A DNA stretch of 14,076 nucleotides from positions 1 to 14,076 of the forward strand of contig JALLAZ010001245.1 in NCBI GenBank assembly GCA_036939755.1. Reading direction: 5' to 3'. Shown one piece after another: positions 7,199 to 14,076 of the stretch (position 1 is its first letter; each line of letters begins with the position of its first letter). Below the pieces are notes generated by a model, which was not told where the DNA came from, searched no databases, and saw only the letters and a list, made by a program, of their open reading frames with translations. The translations under genes and the position numbers were made by a program. Origin of the DNA: Stephanodiscus triporus (lineage: Eukaryota > Bacillariophyta > Thalassiosirophyceae > Thalassiosirales > Thalassiosiraceae).

Positions 7199-8512
7199 TC
7201 AGGGTTTAGCGGTTGGAAGGGATGAAGTTGGTGTTGAGGTTGTCATTGGCTTGGATGTTGGATCAGAGCTTGGTCTCATTGAGATACTGGGCGATGGAGA
7301 TGGCATGGGCGATTGGGTTGGAATGCCACAATATTCACGGCCGATGCCAGTCATGGCCTCAAGCTCGCTAATATGATATTTGTGCATCACATAATCCAAC
7401 CGGTTGTCGCACGAGGTGACATTTTTCCAACTGCACGTCCCACACCACCAATTAAGGTCCGGGTTGGGAGTCGGTGCTTCCGTGATGCCACTAGGAGCTC
7501 TGGTCGGTTTCGTACAAAATTCACGGGCGCCTTCCATGGCCTCAACCTTGGAAATATGATATTTGTTCATCTCCCATTGCACCCGTTTGTCGCAACTCGT
7601 CACATTCTTCCAATTGCATGTGCCACACCACCAATCAAGGGCCTCTTTGCGAGTCGGCGCCAAGCTCGGTATCGGTGCCTTGGGTTCCTCCTCATCGACA
7701 GCATCGCCGAACGTCTCCTCCATCACACCCTCCTTCTCCTTCTCGCCTTGATCGTCATTATCAGTGCTAGAATCGAATCCCCCCCCCGCCTCGCCGTTCA
7801 TCATTTCCTCGTCCGCATCGAAGTAGTCGTAGCCATCGCTCCACCCCCTGCCGGCCTCGGTAGAATCGCTGGCTTCGTTGCCCTCAATGGCGATTCCGCC
7901 ACTGCTGCCCTCTCCGATGAAATTTACGTAAACAATCCTGCACCCGAAGGCCACGGCCAGAAGGAGGCAGACCGCGGGGACAGCCCGGCGGAATCGATCT
8001 GCCGGTCGCGTCCCGACTATTCCAACGGTGTTGCCGCCGCCACCGAAGCCAAGGGCACCGCCGCCGTCATAGTTGGCAACCCGGCCGCCTTCTTCGGGGT
8101 CATCAGAGTAGCCCAACCGGGGGGGGTCATCTGAGTAGCCCAACGGGGGATCATCAGAGTAGCCAGACCTGGGGTCATCAGAGTAGCCAGACCTGGGATC
8201 ATCAGAGTAGCCAGAACGGGGGTCATCAGAGTAGCCCAGCCGGGAGGGGTCATCAGAGTAGCCGGAACGGGGGTGACTGTTCCAAACGGAGGCAGGAGGC
8301 TCCCTTGACATAGACGACATGGTATTATCCCCGCCGTAGTTGTCGTCGTCGTCATCGTTAGCAACCCGACCGTCATCGTAGATGTAGTCAGAGTTGTCAA
8401 GGTCAAGCGGCGCACTCAACAACGTCGCTCCTGAAGCCAGAACTTGCTTTAGGCGTCGGAGGTCATCGTTGATTTCGTCGTCATTCGGCTCGGCTTCGGG
8501 CGGCGGATCCAT
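7199..8512 (-). CDS. Single-pass membrane protein with GYSDDP repeats and two Trp/Cys modules, function unknown
   Basis: The protein has 437 residues and starts at the ATG at 8512. Residues 1-80 are acidic and low complexity. Residues 84-139 hold seven copies of GYSDDP, mostly spaced eight residues apart. A hydrophobic segment at about 177-198 (VPAVCLLLAVAFGCRIVYV), preceded by RFRR, fits a type II signal anchor with the N-terminus in the cytosol. Residues 200-290 are acidic. Two 40-residue modules follow (294-333 and 355-395), each with WWCGTCxWKNVTSCDxR, then a KYHIS segment and a last Cys, so four Cys each; NVT is an N-glycosylation sequon in both. The tail from about 400 is Ser/Thr/Pro-rich, as in cell-surface or wall proteins. 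The modules presumably face the secretory lumen or outside, where they could form disulfides and bind a ligand. I know no named domain for them. The single uninterrupted frame and C/G third positions support a real gene. Function is not known. Confidence 0.85.
   Translation of the reverse strand: MDPPPEAEPNDDEINDDLRRLKQVLASGATLLSAPLDLDNSDYIYDDGRVANDDDDDNYGGDNTMSSMSREPPASVWNSHPRSGYSDDPSRLGYSDDPRSGYSDDPRSGYSDDPRSGYSDDPPLGYSDDPPRLGYSDDPEEGGRVANYDGGGALGFGGGGNTVGIVGTRPADRFRRAVPAVCLLLAVAFGCRIVYVNFIGEGSSGGIAIEGNEASDSTEAGRGWSDGYDYFDADEEMMNGEAGGGFDSSTDNDDQGEKEKEGVMEETFGDAVDEEEPKAPIPSLAPTRKEALDWWCGTCNWKNVTSCDKRVQWEMNKYHISKVEAMEGAREFCTKPTRAPSGITEAPTPNPDLNWWCGTCSWKNVTSCDNRLDYVMHKYHISELEAMTGIGREYCGIPTQSPMPSPSPSISMRPSSDPTSKPMTTSTPTSSLPTAKP
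8096..8263 (-). repeat. In-gene tandem repeat coding seven GYSDDP units
   Basis: On the plus strand the unit appears as variants of GGGTCATCAGAGTAGCC, with a 24-bp main period and two 27-bp spacings. Units differ mainly at the linker codons (RS, SRL, PL, PRL). The in-frame period means unit number can change without breaking the protein, so length polymorphism is likely. Confidence 0.9.
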
Positions 8513-9012
8513 TATTAATTGGCGGATTTGCCTTTCGCTGAATTATTCCACCCAATTTGTGTTTTATTATTGCCGAGGCCGGCAAGGCTTCTCTTGATTA
8601 TTGCGCGATCTCTGGAGGTCATTTCTAAAAAATCTTATCCTGCATATCTGACAAGGGCTGATCAAATATTTGGATTGATCCGGTAGTGACTACGTAGGAA
8701 CTATTACGCTTTTCTCGTACGTAGCACCGTACCAAATACTGTTCGTGCACAAACTCTGTTCCCGAAAACAGATATCTATACAGTCATCTTCCCACAACAA
8801 GTCACAAACACTCCTTTTGCGGTGAGGGACAGACGCTGCGCACCAGCTGCCACCGGAATAAGGCATTCCGTTTCCAAAGTTAGCTGCACCATGGCAGCAT
8901 GAGGTGAATTGTGGTGATAATAGTCTACAGTAAAGCAAGGTTTTTCGCTACCGCAGCAAAAGCCCCTCCCCCCTCCAGCACCAAGTATACACATCATTTT
9001 TCGGCTTCGCAA
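8513..9012. other. Intergenic region upstream of the membrane protein gene
   Basis: This is the presumed promoter side of the minus-strand gene ending at 8512. It holds CGTACGTA (8716-8723) followed by ACCGTACC (8726-8733), a motif pair similar to that at 2447-2464. Open frames on both strands across 8690-9204 lack any recognisable family. No clear TATA box was assigned. Confidence 0.45.
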
Positions 9013-9740
9013 ATGGAACCAGGCTATCCCCAGATAGTAGTTCTCGAAGAAAACAACGAACAAGATAACCCTCTTTTCCATCATTGGGATTGCGACCACA
9101 TTTGGGTTGACACCAATAGGGTAGGCTGCTGGTTTGTTTTGCTTGAACGAGGCCCTGTCCCGACCCGCGGCACCCCCGCGGCCATCAGCCACTTGACCTA
9201 CCAACGCGAAGTCCTCCGGCTCTTTTACGAGCCCTTTGAGGACTCACACGACTTCCACCACTTCCCCGCGGACAACGGGCACATACCACATACGTTCGCC
9301 TTGTGTCGCACGCTTGTGTATTACCCCATTAATTGGTTCCTGGTTTACTCGGTCCCTGATTCTCAGTGCCGTGAACCTGTTTGAACGGAGGAGTCTTGTA
9401 GGTGGCCCGATTCCCCCCTAACACCTTCGGTGGAACAAGTGGAAACTGTCTTACCTAAGCGATGCCAGACGTTATTTTGAAGGCTATCAAAGTCAAGATT
9501 TTGCTCATCACCTCCAGGACTCGGCGGCGTTTGCCCAAGTTCTTGACACCCCGGCCGACCAGGATGCTTAACAACCCATTCGGCGGCCGGACCGGAGGGG
9601 ACGGGATGGGAGGAACCCGTAGCAGCCTTTTCAACGATGCCGATGTTATAACGGATTTCACCGACCACCTTCCCCCATCCGGGGAGGTGCCACAATCACG
9701 CAGGATGATCAAGGTCCGCTTCACCTTCTTGCCACATCGG

Positions 9741-9830
9741 CGGGGGGGGGTGCGGTAGCCGCATTCGGTGTTACCCGTCCCCTTGTTCTTGCCCCCCCCA
9801 CATCGGGGGGGGAGGGGGGGCGGGGGGGGG
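9741..9830 (+). repeat. Long G runs, possible G-quadruplex former
   Basis: G9 at 9742-9750, then G8 (9805-9812), A, G7 (9814-9820), C and G9 (9822-9830). The last three runs are separated by single bases and are long enough to fold into a quadruplex on the plus strand. A C8 run lies at 9792-9799. An ACATCGG motif precedes both G-rich blocks. Run lengths in raw assemblies are error-prone, so frames across this stretch are unreliable. Confidence 0.7.
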
Positions 9831-9847
9831 TGCACCCCCTGCAAGGG

Positions 9848-9885
9848 CTGATGCTTATTCCAGCATCAGGTCTGTCCTCAGGACA
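9848..9885. repeat. Two small hairpins after the G runs
   Basis: CTGATGC (9848-9854) pairs with GCATCAG (9863-9869), and TGTCC (9873-9877) pairs with GGACA (9881-9885). They lie inside the broken coding region and may be chance. Confidence 0.35.
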
Positions 9886-10146
9886 TTGGGCAACCTTGAG
9901 GCGGAACTCGCCGTCCAACGTGGTGTTACCCCCGGGGATGCCACCAGTCATCAGGCGTTCAAGGATTTTGTTGTTAATGTGCAACAGTTCCAAGGATACC
10001 TTGTGATGCTTGGGGGAAAACATGCTGTCACCAATGAGGGATGCGTGGGTTACAGGGGACCTTCACCCAGATAAGTATAAGCGCAGGCATGTGATTGAGT
10101 GTATTATTTTGGTGCACAATTTTAGGACAGAAATCGTCGGACACAA

Positions 10147-10995
10147 TCAGATTACAACTGTGTTTGCGCTAGGATTTGCCAGAGTTAACTTCAGCCTGGC
10201 AATTATGAGACTGATGATGAAGCAGAGTTGATGGAAGAGAACTTTGGCGCCAAACAAGATGAAGTTGAATTCTGAAACAAGAACGTTTGGGGGCTCTTTG
10301 GATTGACTTCTATACCGACACACAATCGCGGTGTGTAGAATTCTTGGTCTTTCCTCCACCTTTACTGTCGCCGCCGCACTGGCAGCACTACTTGCTCGAT
10401 TGAGGAGCGGCAACAACTGAGGGCAAGCCCTTGCCGCATCCTCACCACAAGCAACTGCTCGATTCAACTCACCTACATCATTTGCTGCCGCCACCTCTTC
10501 ATCGACATCATCCACCTCATTTTCAGGATGGATGGGGCTAAACTGAATATCAGCTGGTGGACCGCCCACATCACCAACCTCAGCGGCAGCTTCTGAGCCG
10601 TCATCATCGTCATCATTGGAAGACTTGGTGCCATCATCATCACGATGATTGGACTCTGCCGAATTGATGCCCAAAATAGCGGCATTGTCTCCATCCTGAA
10701 TGTGACGCTCAATTGCAAGTCAGCGGAAGTGACGGTCAAGAAGGTCGCCTGGTTTTCCAGTCGGCATCTTCATGTCCTTGCAAAGTCTTTTGACCCAATT
10801 GTCGCAAACATCCTCCCCACGGTGAAGAATTGCCTTATTCGAGTATCGTTGGTACTCAAGAGCGACCTCCCTCCAGCCCTCTAAGCCCTGGGGGAGAAAC
10901 CGCTCAACGATATCAATGAGGACGTTGTTCTGGTAATTGACGGCGCCAGGAGGGCGTCCGCCACGAGCTGCCTGGGCCTGGCTATCGTTGTCCAT
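10147..10995 (-). pseudogene. DUF6818-like SANT/Myb-type protein gene interrupted by one in-frame TGA
   Basis: ATG at 10995 opens a 283-codon frame containing a single internal TGA (10720-10722, codon 92). Before it, GGRPPGAVNYQNNVLIDIVE, LPQGLEGWREVALEY and NWVKRLCKDMKMPTGKPGD match the pattern I know for the DUF6818 domain. That is a compact helical, SANT/Myb-like domain of presumed DNA-binding or regulatory role, common in stramenopile genomes and often linked with mobile or multicopy genes. After the TGA the same frame continues as LAIERHIQDGDNAAILGINS, which also fits the family, then an Asp-rich stretch and an acidic segment to about residue 190. The last 70 residues, after ATVKVEERP, look unlike coding sequence; GTAAAG there may be an intron donor, so the true 3' end is uncertain. 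A CGA-to-TGA transition would explain the stop. It is either a recent pseudogene, a read-through case or a sequencing error. Nearby divergent promoter: see 10996-11274. Confidence 0.75.
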
Positions 10996-11025
10996 GATGG
11001 GAGGATCAGGCCGGGAAAAAATATT

Positions 11026-11048
11026 TAGACCTTCAGACCGGAGGTCTA
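11026..11048. repeat. 7-bp hairpin next to the palindrome
   Basis: TAGACCT (11026-11032) is inverted as AGGTCTA (11042-11048), with a nine-base loop. It directly abuts the large palindrome at 11050. Confidence 0.6.
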
Positions 11049-11049
11049 C

Positions 11050-11083
11050 ATAATGTCGGGTTGGCCGGCCAACCCAACATTAT
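11050..11083. repeat. 34-bp near-perfect palindrome
   Basis: Arms 11050-11066 and 11067-11083 are complementary at 16 of 17 positions with no spacer, centred on GGCCGGCC. The mismatch is C11057 against A11076. It could be a dimeric binding site, a cruciform or a transposon footprint. Confidence 0.85.
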
Positions 11084-11274
11084 TTATTTTTAAATAACAA
11101 AAGAGGCCCTGTTTCGGATTTAGACTCGCTGAATTTAGAACTTTTTACGCTATTTTTCGCCAAAGATAGCCTAAAAAACTCCGAAAATCGAATTACGTAC
11201 GTACAATACGGCACCCGCCCAGTGTGGTGCCAACTAATTTCAATTTTCGCAGGACGCATTACATTTTGTTCAAC

Positions 11275-13124
11275 ATGGCGCGATCTTCGATCAGCGGAGC
11301 AACGCCAAGACGGGCATGGGCGCTGCCAATGATATCGGCTATATGCAGGGATGCGAGCTTTTTTCCTCCCTGCGATGCCGCATTCGCCATCGCCCCGTCA
11401 TCCCTCACATCGTCTCCCGCCGCCGCCGTCATCGATCGTCGACGTCCATGCCGCCCATCGACGTCCATATCCGCCGCGGGAACGGCATCGGCGGAGGGAA
11501 GCGGCACGACGACGACGTCCAGGCTGAAGCGCACCGCCGCCCTGATGGAGTGGGCGAGCGAAAACGATATCAAGTGAGTTCCCCATCCCGTGGCGTGGCA
11601 TGCTGAACATACTCAGCGGTGGCGTTACTCGAATAAAATGATTATATTGTTACGCGGCGATCTCATATCGAGTGTGTTTATTTTTATTCGGCTCACTTCA
11701 GACACGCCGGCGTGGAGGTATCGCCCGGGGATCGAAATTCGGGCCTCGGCCTATTCCTGACCCAATCTCCGAAGCCAGCGGACATAGTGATCCAGGTGCC
11801 GACCAGACTGACTCTATCGGTCGAATCGCCGAGGGATTACAACGCCGTCATGGAGAGGGAGCTGTTCCCGTCCGACCCCAAGGCGTACCGCAACGCGCCA
11901 TGGTGGGCGGCCCTGTCGGTTCAGCTCAATTATTACGACAGGGTGAACCCGAATAACGCGCGAGCCGGGGGGACGGGCATGGGGCCGTGGATGAACTCGC
12001 TCCCCCGCGCGTACGACACGCCCATCCACTGGTCCGAGTCCTCGTTGGCGGGATTGCAGTACCGGCCCATGACGGACGCGGTGGCGCTGCAGAGGCGGCT
12101 GTGGAAGGAGCAGTACGACGCCCTGGCGTCGGCGTCGTCCGTCTTCGCGTCGAGGGTATCGTACGACGACTTCGTGTGGGGATGCGAGACGGCGCGCAGC
12201 CGCGCCTTCTCCGGCGCCTACTCCGGATCCGCGTTCGATCCCGTGCCGTACGCGACCGTGTCGGCGCTGGCGGCCGCGTACGTCGGGCTTGGAATCGGGT
12301 CGTTGGAGCAGGCGGCGAACGGCGCGGCGATGGTCGTTTGCGGCACGATATTGAAGGACTTCGTGCTCCCGAAGCTCCTCAAGGTGCAGAAGTACGTCAT
12401 CTGCCCCCTCATCGACATGGCGAACCACGCGGGGACGGGGGCGACCGGGACCGTGTCGTTCGAGTACTTCTCGGACGGGTTCAGTCTGTCGGCTACGTCG
12501 GAGCCCGGCGCGACGAGGGGATCAGAGATGTTCATCCAGTACGGACCCAGGAGCAACGACCAGCTGCTGCAGTACTACGGCTTCGTGGAGAGGGACAACG
12601 TCCACGACGTGTACATCTTGCCACCCATACGAGAATGGGACATCGGAGCCCTGGAGGAGGCCTGCGGACGCAAGGTTGGTCCGGGACGGTTGGAGAAGCT
12701 CGATCGGGCAGGTCTCCTCGGGAGAGGGGGGGTCGCCGATCCGAGGTCGTCCCCGACCGACGCCGAGGCCGCGAACGACATCCGGGGAGTCGTACTCACG
12801 CGCGCCGGCGGCATCGACCCGGCCGTCGTCCAGGCGGCGCGCGCCCTAATATCCTCCGATGACGAGTGGGAGGAGGCGGGGGAGGCGATCGGGAATTTCG
12901 CCGCCCAGGTCTCGCCAGAGAACGAGCGCGCGGCGAGGACGGCCGTGCGGAGGGCGATGGAGATGGAATTGGAAAGAAAACCCACGACCATCGATGAGGA
13001 CGAGAACTTAATGAAAGCATTCAACGGCAAGGGTGGGGGCGTTGATGCGGAGGATATGTTGCCAGTGGCATTCCGTTTGGAAAAAAAGAAGTTATTGCAG
13101 GAAGCTATTCGTAACATGCGTTGA
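11275..13124 (+). CDS. SET-domain protein lysine methyltransferase, SETD3 / Rubisco-LSMT type, two exons
   Basis: CDS is 11275-11573 joined to 11702-13124, giving 573 residues. The start ATG sits in TTCAACATGGCG. Splicing restores LMEWASENDIKHAGVEVSP, so the first SET strand spans the junction. Visible family motifs are NSGLGLF (about 112-118), WMNSLPRAYDTPIHW (about 196-210), FVWGCETARSRAF (about 257-269), CPLIDMANH (334-342, the S-adenosylmethionine-binding Asn-His) and FIQYGPRSNDQLLQYYGF (377-394, containing the catalytic-type Tyr). These proteins transfer methyl groups from S-adenosylmethionine to lysine or histidine of non-histone proteins. Between ARSRAF and CPLIDMANH lies an unusually hydrophobic stretch (about 283-327), longer than I expect for the family. 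The C-terminal third is acidic and helical, where the substrate-binding domain normally sits. The N-terminal 85 residues are Ser/Ala/Arg-rich and could be a transit peptide; AAFAIAP (35-41) resembles the diatom plastid ASAFAP motif, but a strong signal peptide is not evident. The substrate is unknown. Confidence 0.9.
11574..11701 (+). other. Intron of the SET-domain gene (128 bp)
   Basis: The donor GTGAGT follows ATCAA and the acceptor TTCAG precedes ACACGCC. It falls in phase 2, and splicing makes an AAA codon that keeps the SET N-terminal motif in frame. The intron is AT-richer than both exons and contains stops in the reading frame. Confidence 0.88.
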
Positions 13125-13275
13125 TAGCGATCTCTACTATTTAGTTGGATATGTAGCGAAGAGTCCCTCAGTCTCACGAGGCGACTTACATTAAAAATCC
13201 AGCCGTTCACTCTAGTCCATTTGATACAATTCGTACCCTATTTTATCGCGAGTACTATAATCTGTGCTTGGACGA

Positions 13276-13894
13276 TCACCAAAGTCCCATGCTAGGTATT
13301 GTGAAATGATGGCATGATTCGATCAACTTTCCCTCGACGATGTACAGCTGTGTTCCTTTGGTTGAGTGATCAATGAAGCCCGAGTCCCATACACTCCTGA
13401 GGCAGACATACTCATCTTCGTCCCCCGACGCGCCACTCACTCCAATTGCGCCCAAAACGTCATTGTCACGATTTCTGAGCAAAATCCCACCAGGAAAAGC
13501 AGCCATCTTGCCCCCGCTTATATTGATCATGCTATTCATTTGGCAGAACTTGGCAGGATTGTTGTCGCTCGTGTACTTGTCGCGAAATTCCCTCGACGAT
13601 AGGTTCATGGCCACGCAAGTATAAGCCTTCGCGTACGAAAATTCAGGAATCCCCACATGGGTGCATCCATCCATTCGCTTCTGAACTAAAACATTGGCCT
13701 GTTTATCTACTACATTCACGACCACGGGAGCGAACTGATTCCTGCGTCACAGACGAAGCAAATAAGAGCGTAAGACTGGACAGCGTCAGATCCAGGGCAT
13801 GAACATTAGTCGAAGAGATATCAACTTGCCGTTTGACGCAGTCGATGACCCCGTTGGCGATCCGATCGGCTATTTCAAGCGTTAACTTCTTCAT
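13276..13894 (-). CDS. GlcG/HbpS-like (DUF336) heme-binding family protein, two exons
   Basis: CDS on the minus strand is 13894-13826 joined to 13734-13276, giving 175 residues. Exon 1 encodes MKKLTLEIADRIANGVIDCV and then KRQ; exon 2 resumes at FAPVVVNVVDKQANVLVQKR. This reproduces the usual spacing of LTL-x-x-A to VVD in the family. Further family marks are RMDGC (43-47, usually RMDGA), YAKAYTC with the conserved Lys-Ala (59-60), ISGGKMAAFPGG (95-106) and GAIGVSGASGDEDEY (118-132). Members form small oligomers; bacterial HbpS binds heme, GlcG is encoded in glycolate-use operons, and other members are proposed cofactor binders. The residues after 135, about 40, look like a lineage-specific extension. 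No signal peptide is seen, so a cytosolic location is likely. It converges on the SET-domain gene with 151 bp between stops. The role here is unproven. Confidence 0.85.
13735..13825 (-). other. Intron of the DUF336-like gene (91 bp)
   Basis: The donor GTTGAT follows CGGCAA. The acceptor AATCAG precedes TTCGCT and gives a phase 0 junction that keeps the family spacing. A second AG lies 7 bases upstream (GACGCAG); using it would shift the frame and stop after 12 codons. The stretch before the acceptor is pyrimidine-rich. Confidence 0.75.
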
Positions 13895-14076
13895 GAAATA
13901 TATTTCGTTCGATTCTACTCATTGTGTTGTGGGAGATGTCTGTGTGGCCAAAAATGAAATCTATGGTACCGTAGAACACGCACGTGCGAATGAGGTTGAG
14001 GGAATTGTCGGGGGGTTATGATGTGTATGTGGGCGGTTAGCTTGCTGTGCGGAGTTGCCCCTGTAGGTCTGGTACT
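13895..14076. promoter_or_regulatory. Upstream flank of the DUF336-like gene
   Basis: It contains GGTACCGTAG (TACCGTA at 13967-13973), the same motif seen in other intergenic parts of this window. On the minus strand AAATATATTTCATG directly precedes the start codon, an AT-rich leader. No other gene is recognised before the window ends. Confidence 0.35.

Larger units (their letters stand above)
9013..10074 (+). pseudogene. Broken plus-strand coding region of unknown family
   Basis: Protein-like sequence runs across the plus strand but changes frame. Piece 1 (ATG 9013 to TGA 9384) includes HHWDCDHIWVDTNRVGCWF and QREVLRLFYEPFEDSHDF, and C-ending codons dominate its second half. Piece 2 (9422-9571) includes LSYLSDARRYFEGYQSQDF and ends at GATGCTTAA. 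Piece 3 opens at an ATG overlapping that stop (9564) and includes NPFGGRTGGDGMGG and SLFNDADVITDFTDHL up to a G run. Piece 4 (about 9832-10074) includes ADAYSSIRSVLRTLGNLEAEL and QAFKDFVVNVQQFQGYL. No family is recognised. Introns could join some pieces, but the GT-AG pairs I tried gave no consistent frame. A competing minus-strand frame (9721-10023) is also protein-like. It could equally be a multi-exon gene, a decayed gene or an unrecognised mobile element. Confidence 0.35.
10996..11274. promoter_or_regulatory. Divergent intergenic region between the DUF6818-like gene and the SET-domain gene
   Basis: The two genes start 279 bp apart and point away from each other, so this stretch should hold both promoters. 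It contains a 7-bp hairpin (11026-11032/11042-11048), a near-perfect 34-bp palindrome (11050-11083), an AT-rich segment (TTATTTATTTTTAAATAA), and TACGTACGTAC (11194-11204). No standard TATA box placement could be assigned. CAATTTTCGCAG just before 11253 resembles a splice acceptor, so a 5'UTR intron in the SET gene is possible. Confidence 0.5.

Noticed and set aside
7313..8134. 273-codon plus-strand open frame
   Set aside because: It lies opposite the 437-residue membrane protein gene, whose repeats, membrane segment and paired Cys modules are far more convincing. The plus frame shows no family pattern.
8776..9204. 142-codon minus-strand frame
   Set aside because: Overlaps the better-looking plus-strand piece and has only a non-ATG start; no family was recognised.
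9370..9461. Intron joining the first two pieces of the broken coding region
   Set aside because: CTAAC and GT-AG pairs exist (donors near 9370 and 9401, acceptor CCTAAG), but none puts the second piece in its protein-like frame.
10720..10722. TGA as a selenocysteine codon
   Set aside because: The residue position is not a redox site in a DNA-binding-type domain, and no selenocysteine-insertion hairpin was recognised downstream. A point mutation is simpler.
11987..12862. 291-codon plus-strand frame and a 204-codon minus frame inside the SET gene
   Set aside because: Arg/Gly-rich shadows of a GC-rich coding region. The SET motifs fix the true frame.

Overview
The window looks like nuclear DNA of a eukaryotic alga, most likely a diatom. 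This is an inference. It rests on AT-rich, repeat-laden intergenic DNA around GC-rich genes, short GT-AG introns of about 90-130 bp, a DUF6818-like SANT/Myb-type protein, a SETD3/Rubisco-LSMT-type methyltransferase, and two degraded non-LTR retrotransposons of a kind I associate with diatom genomes. No rRNA, tRNA, CRISPR or bacterial operon structure was seen.

Left third (1-3424, minus strand): an endonuclease plus reverse transcriptase non-LTR retrotransposon runs off the left edge. It has several frameshifts and an internal deletion, but its RT core frame is still open. A G-rich stretch follows, then the decayed C-terminal end of a second non-LTR element, which carries a 77-bp-period tandem duplication inside its former coding sequence.

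Middle (3425-7198): no convincing gene. It holds three minus-strand copies (two long, one partial) of a leader-like repeat with a short reading frame, a plus-strand relative of it, a cluster of inverted repeats, and a small array of hairpins in which two units differ by compensating base changes.

Right half (7199-14076): (i) a minus-strand, 437-residue single-pass membrane protein with seven GYSDDP repeats and two tryptophan/cysteine modules; (ii) a broken plus-strand coding region (9013-10074) spread over three frames and interrupted by long G runs; (iii) a minus-strand DUF6818-like gene interrupted by one in-frame TGA; (iv) a plus-strand SET-domain methyltransferase with one intron; (v) a convergent minus-strand GlcG/HbpS-like (DUF336) gene with one intron. 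The DUF6818-like gene and the methyltransferase diverge from a 279-bp region containing a near-perfect 34-bp palindrome.

The genes do not form a pathway; they are independent eukaryotic units among repeats. The items most worth following are the hairpin array, the palindrome, the single TGA in an otherwise open regulator gene, and the repeat-bearing membrane protein. Nothing here is clearly a new biological system.
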